DNA of 64,000 nucleotides from Solirubrobacter sp963798325 (GTDB lineage Bacteria; Actinomycetota; Thermoleophilia; Solirubrobacterales; Solirubrobacteraceae): assembly GCA_963798325.1 (NCBI GenBank), contig CAWCSS010000001.1, positions 744,001 through 808,000 on the forward strand, in the 5' to 3' direction. Shown here piece by piece: positions 55,473-64,000 of the stretch. The stretch's first letter is position 1, and every line of letters starts with the position of its first letter. The notes beneath the pieces are model-generated. The model did no database searches and was not told the DNA's origin. It was given only the letters and a program-made list of their open reading frames with translations. The position numbers and the translations under genes are program-made.

Positions 55473-55700
55473 CCGTCCACGCCGCCGCTGGAAGACGAGG
55501 TCATGGCCGCCACCGCGTGGGCGACCGCGTCCTACCTCCGTCCTTGGGTTCTGTGAGCGCACTTTCCGGTGTGTTGCGACGCTACTCGAAGCGGCCGTCT
55601 CGGCCGCTGCGGCAAGGCTATGGACGCAGGCGTCCGCTGTGGGAATTCTTTTTCGCCCGACCCGCCGAAAACCGCTCCTGTGCAGCGTTTTTCTCTGCAT
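55473..55700 (-). promoter_or_regulatory. Leader region of the giant gene with a perfect hairpin
   Basis: The 228 bases between the stop of gene C and the chosen giant start are less GC-rich than their surroundings (runs such as AAAAACG, TTTTCGG and AAAAAGAATTCCC). They contain a perfect 8-bp hairpin, AGCGGCCG-TCT-CGGCCGCT at 55590-55608, with a possible outer TTGC/GCAA stem. A separate promoter or structured leader is possible. The frame is open across it, so an N-terminal extension of the giant protein is the alternative. No known riboswitch family was recognised. Confidence 0.4.
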
Positions 55701-56506
55701 CTACGAAGGCGGGAAGCGACGGTTGAGCGAGACCTCGGCGCTGCGCACGTCCTGTACGGCGCGAAGGACCTGCCCGGAGCGATGGTTGTAGGCCGCGACC
55801 GATTCGCGCGCGAGCGCGCGGCGGTCCGGCGGGGTGCGCTCGAGCTGGTCGAGCAGGCGCGCGGCACGCACGGCGTCGCCGTCGCGCAGCGCGTTGCGCA
55901 GGCGCCCTGACAAAGCGGCCGTGCGCGCCAGGGCGTGGATCCGATCCCCATGGCCGACGCGCAGCACGGGCGGCGGCCTGAGGCTGCGCAGATCACCCAC
56001 GGTCCGGTCGAGCGCGACCTGGAACGCACCCAGGGCACGGGCCTGCGCGGCCGGATCGCGGCTGGCCGCCGCGAGCCGCTGGCGCAGCCGGCGGTTGGCC
56101 GCCGGCAGGCGCGCCAGCACCGCGCTCTCGGCGGGGACGTAGGCCGCCAGTTGCGCGGTCTCGGTCGCGAGCGCGAGCTCGAGGTCGAAGACCCGCAGCA
56201 TCTTCATGTGCAGCGCGCGAGCCTCTCCGGGTGGCCTGAGCGCCGCGAGCGCGCCGCGCAGTGCCTGGACGTCGTCGCGCGTCCTGGCCATCCGTTTCGC
56301 GGCCGCCTCGCCCTCCAGCCGCCCGGCGGCGAAGTCGGCGTACGCACGGTTCGCCTGTCGAACGTGCGCGACCAGCGCATCTGCACGCCGGCCGCGTCGT
56401 CGAGATAGGCACTGACGCGCTCGCGCGCGCTCGGGGACCCGCCACAGCCCGGCGCCGCGAGCGCGGCGACGGCGAGCGTCACGGCCGTTGCGCGCCGAGC
56501 GCTCAC
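55701..56506 (-). CDS. Lipoprotein-like helical protein C, ~268 aa (one frame change)
   Basis: The N-terminus MSARRATAVTLAVAALAAPG is followed directly by Cys-Gly-Gly, which looks like a lipoprotein signal, though the -2 Pro is unusual. The remainder is Ala/Arg/Leu-rich and strongly helical (for example ALRGALAALRPPGEARALHM and LLDQLERTPPDRRALARESV), ending SLNRRFPPS before a TAG. The frame changes once near 56378, before LVAHVRQANRAYADF. The GTG at 56506 overlaps the B1 stop as GTGA, indicating translational coupling. No family is recognised; a membrane-bound helical subunit that helps display or export the giant protein encoded next would fit its place. Confidence 0.65.
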
Positions 56507-58899
56507 CGCACGCGCACCCGGCGCTGGTTGCCGTCGCTGTGGCTGAACCGCGCTTCGGAGAACCCGGCCGCGATCGTCGCCCGCGACTGGACGACGTAGC
56601 GCCCCGCGGGCAGGGCGCGCCGGCAGCGTCAGCGACCAGCGCCCCGTCCCGCGCGCCCGGATCCAGACCGGATGCGCGGCGCACGTCTTCGCGGAGGCGC
56701 TGCGCGAGCGGACCTTGCCGGACGCCGCCAGCCAGCGGCAGCCGCGAGCCCAGCCGGCGGATGGCGACGTGCACCGCCTTGACGCGCCGGCCGGCCTTCG
56801 ACGCCGCGCCGGCGCCGCCGGTCGCCGAACCGGACACGCTGCGAGCGCCGGCCCGGCGGATCGCCGAGTCGCCGACCACGACCACCGGCGCCGTGATCGC
56901 GAGGTCGTCGCTCGTGTCGGCGTCGTCGACGGCCAGCGCGCGCAGGCGCAGGGTCGCCGACTTGGCGCCGCGCTTCACCGGCGTGACCTCGATCGTCGCG
57001 TCGGCGTCCACCTGGTGCCCGGCGTCGAGCGTCGCGCGCGGCGGTACGGCCACGGCACGCCCACCGCGCGGCCACGGCGACGCCCGCGCGCAGGCAGGGT
57101 GCGGTTCCGGCGTTGCTCAGCAGCAGCGGCACGCGCAGGCGGCCCTCGCTCGGGATCGCGCGCACGGCGGCGGCGCGCGTGAGCCGCGCGTCGCAGTAGC
57201 GGAAGCTTCACGCGCAGGTTGGCCGCGTCGTTGTCGGTGACCGTGTCGCCGTCGGCGCGGACGGCGAGCGAGAGCACGTCGCTGCGGCGGCGCGGCCCGG
57301 TGTAGGCGACATCGACCGCGGGCAGGACGGCCGTCGTCGCCGGGCGCGACCGTCCCGGTCGTGATCGGCGCGGGCAGCCCCGAGCCGCGCAGCCGGTAGT
57401 CGCCGCCGGCCGTCACGACCCCGGCGCAGGGCCGGGTGCCCGCGTTGGCGACGCGCAGCGTGAGCGGCGCCGGGCCCGGCCGGGACGCCGTTGAAGATCA
57501 CTTCCAGCGGCGTGGCGACGCTGAGCCCGAGGTCACACGTCTTGTCGGCGTCAACCAGCAGCCGCGCGGTCGCGAAGTTCGTGTCCGAGGTCGTCTCCTC
57601 GGTCGTTCCGGCGACCGCCAGCCAGTCGGCCGCGGCCGCGGCCACGGCGGCGATGCCGGTGCCGGTGGCGCCGACCGTCAGATCGCCGGTCTGTGCCGCC
57701 GCCAGCTCGCCGTCGAACGTGTTGAAGGCCGCCGCTCCCCAGGCGCTGCCGGTGTCGCCGACGACCTTGCCGGTCACCACGATCGTGGGCACCGGCCCCG
57801 GCAGGAGCGCCAGGTCGCGGCCCGTGCTGGTCAGCCCCTGCGCGGCGCTGAAGGCCCGGCCGTGGAAGTCGAAGCGCCGCGACTGCAGGCCGGAGCCGTC
57901 CATGCCGACCCGCGCCAGGAAGGCGTCGGTGTCGTTGCCGGTCCGCGTCGAACCGGCGATCCAGAGCCGCCCGCCCGCGGCGAGCAGGCCGCCGGCGGTG
58001 GTGTCGGGGTCCCCCACGGCGAGCTCGACGACGCCCGTCCCGCCGAACGCGGGGTCCAGCGCCCCGGTCGCCGACAGCCCGTAGAGCGTGCTGTGCAGGA
58101 CGTTCGGCGCCGACTCGGCCTCGACCAGCGCGACGACGCCGCCGTCGGGGCGCCACGCGACGTCGACGGCGCGGTCGCGCAGCGCGGCGCCGGTGAAGTC
58201 GCCCGTGACCACGCCGTCGGTGCCGAAGCCCGCGACCGGGCTGCCGTCGGGCTCGCGCAGCGAGATGAAGGTGTCGTCGCGGCCGCCCGTCAGGCCGGCG
58301 CCTCCCGTCCCGCCGGCGATCGCGATCCGCCCGCTGGCGGGGTCGACGGCCATGCGCGCCGGGACATCCGCGTTGACGCTGACGGCGAAGACCACCGCCC
58401 CCGTCCCGTCGCCGAAGGTCGTATCGAGCGACCCGTCCGCGTTCAGGCGCAGGAGCGCGACCTCGATGTCAGCGGTAGCCAGAGGGTTGGCCGCCGTCGC
58501 CGCGAGGACGAGGATGCGATGGTCGGGCAGTACGGCGACGTCGTCGGCGCTGTCCTCGCGGCTGCCGAGCGCGGGGCGCAGCGCGAGCAGCACCCGCCCG
58601 TCCTCGGAGAAGCCGGGGTCGAACGTGCCGTCGGAGCGGCGCGCGGTGATCGCGATGTCGCGGTTGCCGCCGTTCAGGCTCTCCCCCACCGTGTAGATGC
58701 GGTCGCCGTCGACCGCGACGCCGAGCGCCCGGTCGGTCGCGATCCCGGACGCGAAGTCGTACTCCACGATCCCCGTCGGCGGGGCGAAGCGCGTGTCGAC
58801 CTGCACGCTGGGACTCAACGGCGCGGCCGCGACCGGCGTCGCCGCGACCAGCGTCGCCACCACCGCGGCGGCGGCAGCGCGGCCCCGTGCGCGCTTCAC
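56503..58899 (-). CDS. Secreted delta-60 repeat protein B1, ~799 codons (several frame changes)
   Basis: This is a paralog of B2. It begins with GTG and an export signal (KRARGRAAAAAVVATLVAAT), then delta-60-type repeats (DGTFDPGFSEDGRVLL, DGSLDTTFGDGTGAVV, TGALDPAFGGTGVVEL). Around base 57600 it passes into CARDB/Ig-like domains and ends with a basic domain finishing QRRVRVR. The first ~470 codons are in one frame; about six frame changes follow between 57480 and 56630. The GTG at 58899 overlaps the A1 stop as GTGA, and its own stop overlaps the start of gene C. It lies upstream of the giant gene while B2 lies downstream. Confidence 0.75.
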
Positions 58900-60271
58900 T
58901 TCGTGCGCTCCACCGTCGAGACGGAGCCGTCCCGGTGCTTGAACACGAGCTTGACCAGGCCCTTGCCGGGCGCGAAGTACATCGTCGCGCGTGCCGCTGC
59001 CGAAGCGGAAGCCGGACTGGGTGAGCGTGGACCGGATGACCACGGCGTCGAAGCGGCCGGCCGGCACCTTGACCTTGCGCGTGCCGCAGGATCGTCGAGC
59101 GGCCCGTGACCCCGAACGTGCGCCAGTCGTCGCTCGCTGCGCGAGCTCACCCAGCTGTAGCCGGTGGGCTCGCCGATCGGGACGACGGGGCCGAACCCGT
59201 AGATCATCAGGTCCAGCGGCGTCAGGAACCGGCGACGCTCATCCGCCGGTTTCGCGCGCGGGCCCAGCGCGGGGAACTCGCGCGCGGGTCGCCGCCTTGA
59301 CCGAGGCGGCGAGGTTGCGCACGCCGTCCAGCCGCGTCGAGAACGCGTAGCTGCCCGCGACCGTGATCGGGCCCGAGACCTGCTTGACGTCCACGCGCGA
59401 CGTGTTGTTGACCACGTCGGCGACGGTCAGGCGCTGCGTGGACCACTGCTTGAGGTGGCGGTCGTTGCGCCAGCGAAGCGTCATGCGTGTCGCCGAGGTT
59501 GAGCGGCAGCAGGTTCGTGTCGGGCGGCGGCGGCTTCGGCGCCAGCGTCGTCGAGCGCAGCACGGCCTCGCTGACCTGGCCGCCCGGAGTGCCGGAAGAC
59601 GATCCGCACCGGGCCGACGCCGCGGACCCACCAGACGGTGCGGCTGCCGGACCCGAAGGGGTCGCCGAGCGCCCCGGTCTGCGTGACGCTGGACTCGACG
59701 ACCGCGGCTTCGAGCGGGCTGCGGGAACGCGGGCACGGTGACCTTCGCGCGGCCCACGTAGCGGTTGCGGCTCGCGACGTCGTTGTCCGCACCGCCGACG
59801 GTGTTCCAGCGCGTCCCGATCAGCAGCGGCTCGGCCAGCAGCGGCGAGCGGGTGCCCCAGATCAGCAGATACCACGCGCCCGCCAGGCTGTTGCCGCAGT
59901 CCCCCGCCGCGGCGCACAGGATCGGGAACTGCGGCGGCGGCGCCGTGCTCTGGTAGTTGACGTTGACCAGCCCGGCGTCGGTCTGACTTGAAGTCCATGA
60001 CCCGCTGGACGCGACGTCGAACTCCCCGAGCTCGAGCTCTGACCACTGGACCCGGAACGCCGTCGCGTTGCGGCCGGTGACCGTATAGCGCTCCACCCGC
60101 GGCACGGGCGAGAACACGCTGTTGGTCCACTGCGTAGGTCCACTGCGCGCCGTCGGATCGCGGCAGCCACTGATCGCTCACGTCGTCGACCGACGACGCC
60201 GCGGCCGTCGGAGCCAGGACGAGAACAAGTACGAGCGCGAGCCCGTAGACGACGCGCAGCGAGGCAGACAT
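58896..60271 (-). CDS. Secreted protein A1, ~458 aa, paralog of A2 (several frame changes)
   Basis: The signal peptide MSASLRVVYGLALVLVLVLA is followed by VSDQWLPRSDGAQWTYAV, matching the A2 motif AAQWLPRTDGAEWTYTW. Other shared segments are LVNVNYQSTAPPPQFPILC, QTGALGDPFGSGSRTVWW, STQRLTVADVVNNTSRVDV and, at the end, GLVKLVFKHRDGSVSTVERT. There are about seven frame changes, but the total length (458 codons) equals that of A2. The ATG at 60271 gives a full export signal; a TTG 12 bases upstream is in frame. It is the first gene of the 46-kb minus-strand locus. Function is unknown. Confidence 0.75.
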
Positions 60272-60443
60272 CGATCCATCCAACGCGAACGGACCGCGGA
60301 TGCAAGCCGCCGCCGGTTTACTCGGCGCTTCGCGGGTCTGGCCACTTGCGGCGCTACGTCAGAACGAAAACACCCTGTTCAGTGCATCGACACGGCTCCG
60401 GATTCGGCGAGCTCCGGCGTCGCTCGCCTCGGTTGCAGTTTTG

Positions 60444-60458
60444 TGTTAGCTTCTAACA
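60444..60458. promoter_or_regulatory. TetR operator, first palindrome TGTTAG-CTT-CTAACA
   Basis: This is a perfect 15-bp palindrome with a 3-bp centre, located just before the GTG start of the efflux gene. Its half-sites equal those of the second palindrome 17 bp downstream. The site is typical of local TetR-family autorepression. Confidence 0.75.
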
Positions 60459-60459
60459 T

Positions 60460-61962
60460 GTGTTAGTAACTAACGCTTCCGCGCATCGCTGGTGGTCGCT
60501 GGCGGCGGTGTCGATCGGGTTGCTGGTCGTCGGACTCGATACGACGATCCTCAACGTCGCGCTCCCGACGATCGCGGCCTCGCTGGGTGCCGGGACCGCG
60601 CAACTGCAGTGGATCGTCGACGCGTATGTGCTCGCGTTCGCCGGCGGGATGCTGCCGGCCGGTCTGCTCGGCGATCGCCACGGAAGGCGGCGCGTGCTGC
60701 TGCTCGGGCTCGCCCTGTTCGGCGTGGCCTCGGCGGGGTGCGCGCTGGCCGGGTCGTCCGGGCAGCTGATCGTCGCGCGGATCGTGCTCGGCACCGCGGC
60801 GGCGATGATCATGCCGCTCAGCATCGCCACCGTGCCGGTGCTCTTCGGCCCGCGGGAGCGTCCGCGGGCGATCGCCGCGATCACGTTGGCGATCGGCCTC
60901 GGGCTGCCACTCGGACCGGTCGTCGGCGGGCTGCTGCTGGATCACTTCGCGTGGAATGCGGTCTTCTGGGTCAACGTTCCGATCATCGCGCTCGTCCTGC
61001 CCGCCGCGGCCCTGCTGGTGCCGGAGAGCACGAGCCCGGAGGCGCCGCCGGTGGACGCGCTCGGCGTCGGCCTCGCCGTCGGAGCGGTCGTCGCGCTGGT
61101 GTTCGCGCTGGTGGAGGCGCCGGCCGCGGGCTGGGGCTCCCGTCAGACCCTGGTCGTGCTCGCCGTCGCCGTGCTGTCGGCCGCCGCGTTCATGGCGCGC
61201 GAACGCCACGTCACGCGACCGCTCGTCGATCCCGCCCTGTTCGCCGATCGGCGTTTCACGTGGGGCACCGTGGCCGGCGTCGTCACCATGTACGCCCTGT
61301 TCGGGATCCTGTTCACCGTTCCGCAGTTCCTCCAGGCCGTGCTCGGCCACGACGCGCTGGCCACCGGCCTGCGCGTGGTTGCGCTGATGGCCGGACTGGC
61401 CGCCGCGGCGCCGCTGGCGGGCGTGATCGACCGGCGGTGCGGGACGAAGCTGGCCACCGCGGCCGGCCTGCTGTTGCTGGCCTCGTCACTGCTCGCGCTC
61501 TCGCGCCTGACGGTCCGCACGGACGAGCTCGCGCTGGCGGGGATCCTGGCCGTCAGCGGCTTCGGGACCGGCTTGGCGATGATCCCCGCGATGGACGCGG
61601 TCATCAGCGCGGTGCCCGGCGGCGAGCTCGGCGCGGGCGCGGCGGTCAACACGACGCTGCGCCAACTCGGCGGAGCGCTCGGCGTCGCGTCTCTCGGCAG
61701 CCTGCTGGCCAGCGTCTACGGCGACCGGCTCGAGCCCGCGCTGGAGCCACTGCCAACCGCGGCGGCGGACGCCGCGCGCGGCTCGGTCATCGGCGCCGAG
61801 GCGATCGCCGGCGGCCTCGGCTCCTCCGGCGACGCGCTGCGGATCGCCGCACACGACGCCTTCACCGCCGGGCTGACCGCGGTCGGGCGGGGCGGCGCCG
61901 CGGTCACCCTGGCGGGTGCGGTGCTCGTATTGCTGTTCCTCCCGTCCCGTCCCGCGGCGTGA
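60460..61962 (+). CDS. MFS drug efflux transporter, DHA2 (14-helix) type, 500 aa
   Basis: This is an integral membrane proton-drug antiporter of the EmrB/QacA group. Helix 1 carries VVGLDTTILNVALPTI, followed by LQWIVDAYVLAFAGGMLPAG and the motif A loop GDRHGRRRVLL; IGLGLPLGPVVGGLLLDHF matches motif C at helix 5. Fourteen hydrophobic segments are visible over the length. The GTG at 60460 lies inside the operator region, which suggests a leaderless transcript; a later start would cut into helix 1. The gene overlaps the TetR gene by 4 bases (GTGA), so the regulator is translated with it. The substrate is unknown. Confidence 0.9.
   Translation: MLVTNASAHRWWSLAAVSIGLLVVGLDTTILNVALPTIAASLGAGTAQLQWIVDAYVLAFAGGMLPAGLLGDRHGRRRVLLLGLALFGVASAGCALAGSSGQLIVARIVLGTAAAMIMPLSIATVPVLFGPRERPRAIAAITLAIGLGLPLGPVVGGLLLDHFAWNAVFWVNVPIIALVLPAAALLVPESTSPEAPPVDALGVGLAVGAVVALVFALVEAPAAGWGSRQTLVVLAVAVLSAAAFMARERHVTRPLVDPALFADRRFTWGTVAGVVTMYALFGILFTVPQFLQAVLGHDALATGLRVVALMAGLAAAAPLAGVIDRRCGTKLATAAGLLLLASSLLALSRLTVRTDELALAGILAVSGFGTGLAMIPAMDAVISAVPGGELGAGAAVNTTLRQLGGALGVASLGSLLASVYGDRLEPALEPLPTAAADAARGSVIGAEAIAGGLGSSGDALRIAAHDAFTAGLTAVGRGGAAVTLAGAVLVLLFLPSRPAA
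60461..60475. promoter_or_regulatory. TetR operator, second palindrome TGTTAG-TAA-CTAACG
   Basis: GTTAGTAACTAAC (60462-60474) is a perfect palindrome that covers the first codons of the efflux gene. The centres of the two palindromes are 17 bp apart, so two dimers could bind and block transcription from overlapping promoter elements (TTGCAG at 60433-60438 is a candidate -35). Confidence 0.75.
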
Positions 61963-62528
61963 GCGGCCTGCGCGAACGCAAGAAGGCGCAGACGCGCGAC
62001 GCGATCCGTGCTCACGCGCTGCGCCTGATCGAACGGCAGGGCTTCGACGCGACCACGGTGCAGGAGATCGCCGACGCCGCCGGCGTCTCGCACATGACGT
62101 TCTTCCGCCACTTCCCGACCAAGGAGGCGGTCGTGGCGACCGACGACTACGACCCGATGCTCGCCGAGCTGATCGCGGCCCGCCCGGCCGGCGAACCGGT
62201 GATCGAGACCGTCCGCCACGCCGTCGCCGCGGGTCTGCTGCGCGTCTATGGCACCGATCGTGACCTGCTGCTCGCCCGCTCGAAGTTGATGCTCTCCGCG
62301 CCGAGCCTGCGCGCCGCGACGATGGAGAACCAGATCGCCACCCAGGAGCTCATCCTCGGCGCGTTGGAGCACCGCGACGGCATCGCGCGCGACCTCCGCA
62401 CGCGCGTTCTGGTCGGCGCGAGCCTCGGCGCCCTGACCACCGCGATCATGGCGTGGGTCGAGGGCGACGGCGAAGCCGAGCTCCCCGCGCTGATCGACGA
62501 GGCGCTCGCCGCGCTGGAGTCCCAGTGA
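61959..62528 (+). CDS. TetR-family transcription repressor, 189 aa
   Basis: The N-terminal helix-turn-helix reads TVQEIADAAGVSHMTFFRHF, preceded by RKKAQTRDAIRAHALRLIER; the C-terminal ligand domain is helical with a SKLMLSAPSLRAATMENQIA segment. TetR repressors bind palindromes as dimers and release DNA on ligand binding. The two perfect palindromes at 60444-60475 in front of the efflux gene are the expected targets. The GTG start overlaps the stop of the efflux gene by 4 bases. Confidence 0.92.
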   Translation: MSGLRERKKAQTRDAIRAHALRLIERQGFDATTVQEIADAAGVSHMTFFRHFPTKEAVVATDDYDPMLAELIAARPAGEPVIETVRHAVAAGLLRVYGTDRDLLLARSKLMLSAPSLRAATMENQIATQELILGALEHRDGIARDLRTRVLVGASLGALTTAIMAWVEGDGEAELPALIDEALAALESQ

Positions 62529-62553
62529 CGGCGGCGCGATCGAGGAACGCCGG

Positions 62554-62727
62554 TCAGACGCTGAGCTGCGTCTGCGCTTCGGAGGACTCGTCCTCGACGA
62601 GACGCACACCGCCGGTGAAGACCTCCGGGTCGAGGAACGCGCGCATGAGCTTCTCGTGCGCGCGATGGCGCAGCGACTGCGCCTCGTGGCGCAGCGCGTG
62701 CGCGTACTCGACCGGATCGCCGCGCAA
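62554..62727 (-). CDS. Small hypothetical protein, 57 aa
   Basis: The protein reads RGDPVEYAHALRHEAQSLRH after a TTG start and ends SSEAQTQLSV. It begins one base after the stop of the upstream gene, in a different frame, and has a helical His/Arg-rich first half and an acidic second half. The tight junction suggests co-translation with the upstream gene. The start codon is uncertain and no family is recognised; the segment could also be the C-terminal end of the upstream protein if a base is missing near 62730. Confidence 0.5.
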   Translation of the reverse strand: MRGDPVEYAHALRHEAQSLRHRAHEKLMRAFLDPEVFTGGVRLVEDESSEAQTQLSV

Positions 62728-62728
62728 C

Positions 62729-64000
62729 TCACCGGCTCAGGCGGCGAGCGACGATCTGCTCGGCCGCCCACTGATAGACCGCGTTGGCGGCGGCCTCGAC
62801 CTCGAGCATCCGATACGGCAGATACTCGCGCACACGGGCCGGCTCGAGCCCGGAGCGCCGGGCCGCACGTTCGAGCGCCTTGAACTCCGGGCGTCCCTCG
62901 AAGACCGTGACGACACCGCTCTCAGGATCGAAGTGCGCCTCGATCAGCGCGTCCTCATCCTTGCGCGCGATCTCCGACACCCATCCGCTCGACCGGTGGC
63001 GCACGAGCACCACCTCCAGCTCGGCCACGTGACCCGCCGCCTCGGCGGTGACCGTCAACCGCGCGCCCGGATCGACGGACACGCGAGCGCGCAGCGTCCC
63101 GGTCATCCGCGACCATCCTCCGCGATGCGGCTCCGGCACCACCGGCTCGCCCCAGAACTTCAGCCGCAGACCGGCGTCCGCGGTCACCGTGACCGGCGTC
63201 CCGGGGGCGATCTGCGCCGGATCGACCAGGAGCGACACCCCGCGGTCCTCGCCCGGGTGCAGACGGACCGGCGACTGCTTGAACCGCAGCGGCGAGGCCA
63301 GCACGACGTCGGCCGCGCCCGCGCGCGGCTCGGCCTGCGGCGAGTCGGCCGATTCGCTCCGCTCGGGCTTCTCCGGCTCGCCGGGCGCCGTGTCCGACGG
63401 GGTTCCCCCACGCTCGAACCCGGCGCCGCCGGGCGCGTCGAACGCGCCTTTGAGCACGTCGTTGAGCGCCCGCAGCCCGACCTGGTCGCGCGCCTGCACA
63501 GCCCGTCCGGGGCGGACCAGGTGCGCGCCCGCCCGGCGTTCCTCGGCCGCGACGATCGGCCGCAGCACGCGCTCGATCCCGGCGTAGAGCTTCTGCACGG
63601 TCGGATGATGCTCGTTGAGCCCGGAGCGATCGACCTTCACCACGACGTTCGGCCGCGGCGACTCCAGCGCCGCGCGCTGCAAACCCTCCAACGCCTCACA
63701 GATCACCTCGCCGTACAGATGGCGGGCTCCCGGCTCCCCCTCGTGACCGGCCAGCGTCGTCTCGTGCGCCGCGCGCCCCGACCGGATCACCAGACCGCCC
63801 AGCCGTGTGGCGCGCGAGGGACTGAGCGGGATCGGCTCGGCCGCGCGGCGGACGATGACCCGCGCGCGCACCCCGGCCGCGACCTCGATCTCCTCGTCCG
63901 CCAGCACCGGACGCTCCGGGTCCGGCTCCGGCGCCGGCAACGTCACCAACTGCGCCGCATCCCCTGGCAGCTCGAGCCACAGCTGACGCGCCGGATCCTC
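62729..64000 (-). CDS. C-terminal part of a large protein, possibly a GHKL (Hsp90-like) ATPase; 5' end outside window
   Basis: The frame is open from base 64000 to the TGA at 62729 (423 codons), so the start lies beyond the window. Visible features include RLGGLVIRSGRAAHETTLAG, HLYGEVICEALEGLQRAALE, NVVVKVDRSGLNEHHPTVQK, a Ser/Pro/Glu-rich linker near 63300-63420, an Ig-like beta domain (TVTADAGLRLKFWGEPVVPE) and a helical end (YLPYRMLEVEAAANAVYQWA). The first block resembles what follows the ATPase domain in some bacterial Hsp90/MORC-like proteins, but I cannot see the ATPase motifs, so the family is a weak guess. Confidence 0.5.
   Translation of the reverse strand, partial: EDPARQLWLELPGDAAQLVTLPAPEPDPERPVLADEEIEVAAGVRARVIVRRAAEPIPLSPSRATRLGGLVIRSGRAAHETTLAGHEGEPGARHLYGEVICEALEGLQRAALESPRPNVVVKVDRSGLNEHHPTVQKLYAGIERVLRPIVAAEERRAGAHLVRPGRAVQARDQVGLRALNDVLKGAFDAPGGAGFERGGTPSDTAPGEPEKPERSESADSPQAEPRAGAADVVLASPLRFKQSPVRLHPGEDRGVSLLVDPAQIAPGTPVTVTADAGLRLKFWGEPVVPEPHRGGWSRMTGTLRARVSVDPGARLTVTAEAAGHVAELEVVLVRHRSSGWVSEIARKDEDALIEAHFDPESGVVTVFEGRPEFKALERAARRSGLEPARVREYLPYRMLEVEAAANAVYQWAAEQIVARRLSR

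Overview
The window is very GC-rich, densely packed DNA with GTG starts, 4-bp ATGA/GTGA gene overlaps, several probable leaderless genes, large ATP-binding LuxR (LAL) regulators and a SigJ/ECF41-like sigma factor. That mix points to an actinobacterium; the delta-60/RTX-type secreted proteins would fit a Thermoleophilia/Solirubrobacterales lineage, but that finer placement is only a guess. No rRNA, tRNA, CRISPR array, insertion sequence or phage gene was seen.

Region 1 (1-14,034) is regulatory and metabolic. Three paralogous LAL regulators (1-1995 partial, 2717-5489, 7580-10342) surround an ECF sigma gene (2104-2749), a short operon with an NmrA-like NAD(P)-binding protein and two small proteins (5538-6696), two small convergent membrane proteins (6818-7171, 7097-7432), two alpha/beta hydrolases, one of them exported (10372-11907), a membrane methyltransferase (11888-12382) and a cyclopropane-fatty-acid-synthase-type methyltransferase (12604-13995). 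Four promoter-like sites with the same form, GTCACA-N16-GGTC, sit upstream of the NmrA-like gene, both membrane-protein genes and the hydrolase pair. They match what is known of ECF41/SigJ promoters, so a local sigma regulon is visible in the sequence. A perfect hairpin at 14007-14034 closes this region.

Region 2 (14,044-60,271, all on the minus strand) is a 46-kb locus for secreted or surface proteins. In transcription order it reads A1 (secreted ~457 aa), B1 (delta-60 repeat protein), C (lipoprotein-like), a giant gene of about 37.7 kb (55472 to 17760, about 12,570 codons), A2 and B2. The A-B pair is therefore present twice, once on each side of the giant gene, and almost every junction is a 4-bp overlap or a gap of a few bases. 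The giant protein has a signal peptide, an Arg/Ala-rich and then Pro/Ala-rich N-terminal part, an array of twelve ~350-aa modules ordered as a three-module super-repeat, a second array of Ala/Gly-rich modules, beta-strand-rich and Calx-beta-like parts, RTX-type calcium-binding repeats and a Lys/Ala-rich tail.

Region 3 (60,444-64,000) holds an MFS drug-efflux gene coupled to a TetR regulator, with two perfect palindromic operators at the MFS start, then a 57-aa protein and the C-terminal part of a larger protein that leaves the window.

Many genes are interrupted by single-base frame changes (LAL1, LAL2, the sigma gene, A1, A2, B1, C and, in dozens of places, the giant gene). Homology always resumes in another frame and overall lengths are preserved (LAL2 spans ~924 codons against 920 for intact LAL3). 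The changes are concentrated in repeated or paralogous DNA. I therefore read them mainly as uncorrected sequencing or assembly errors and annotate each gene across its full span.
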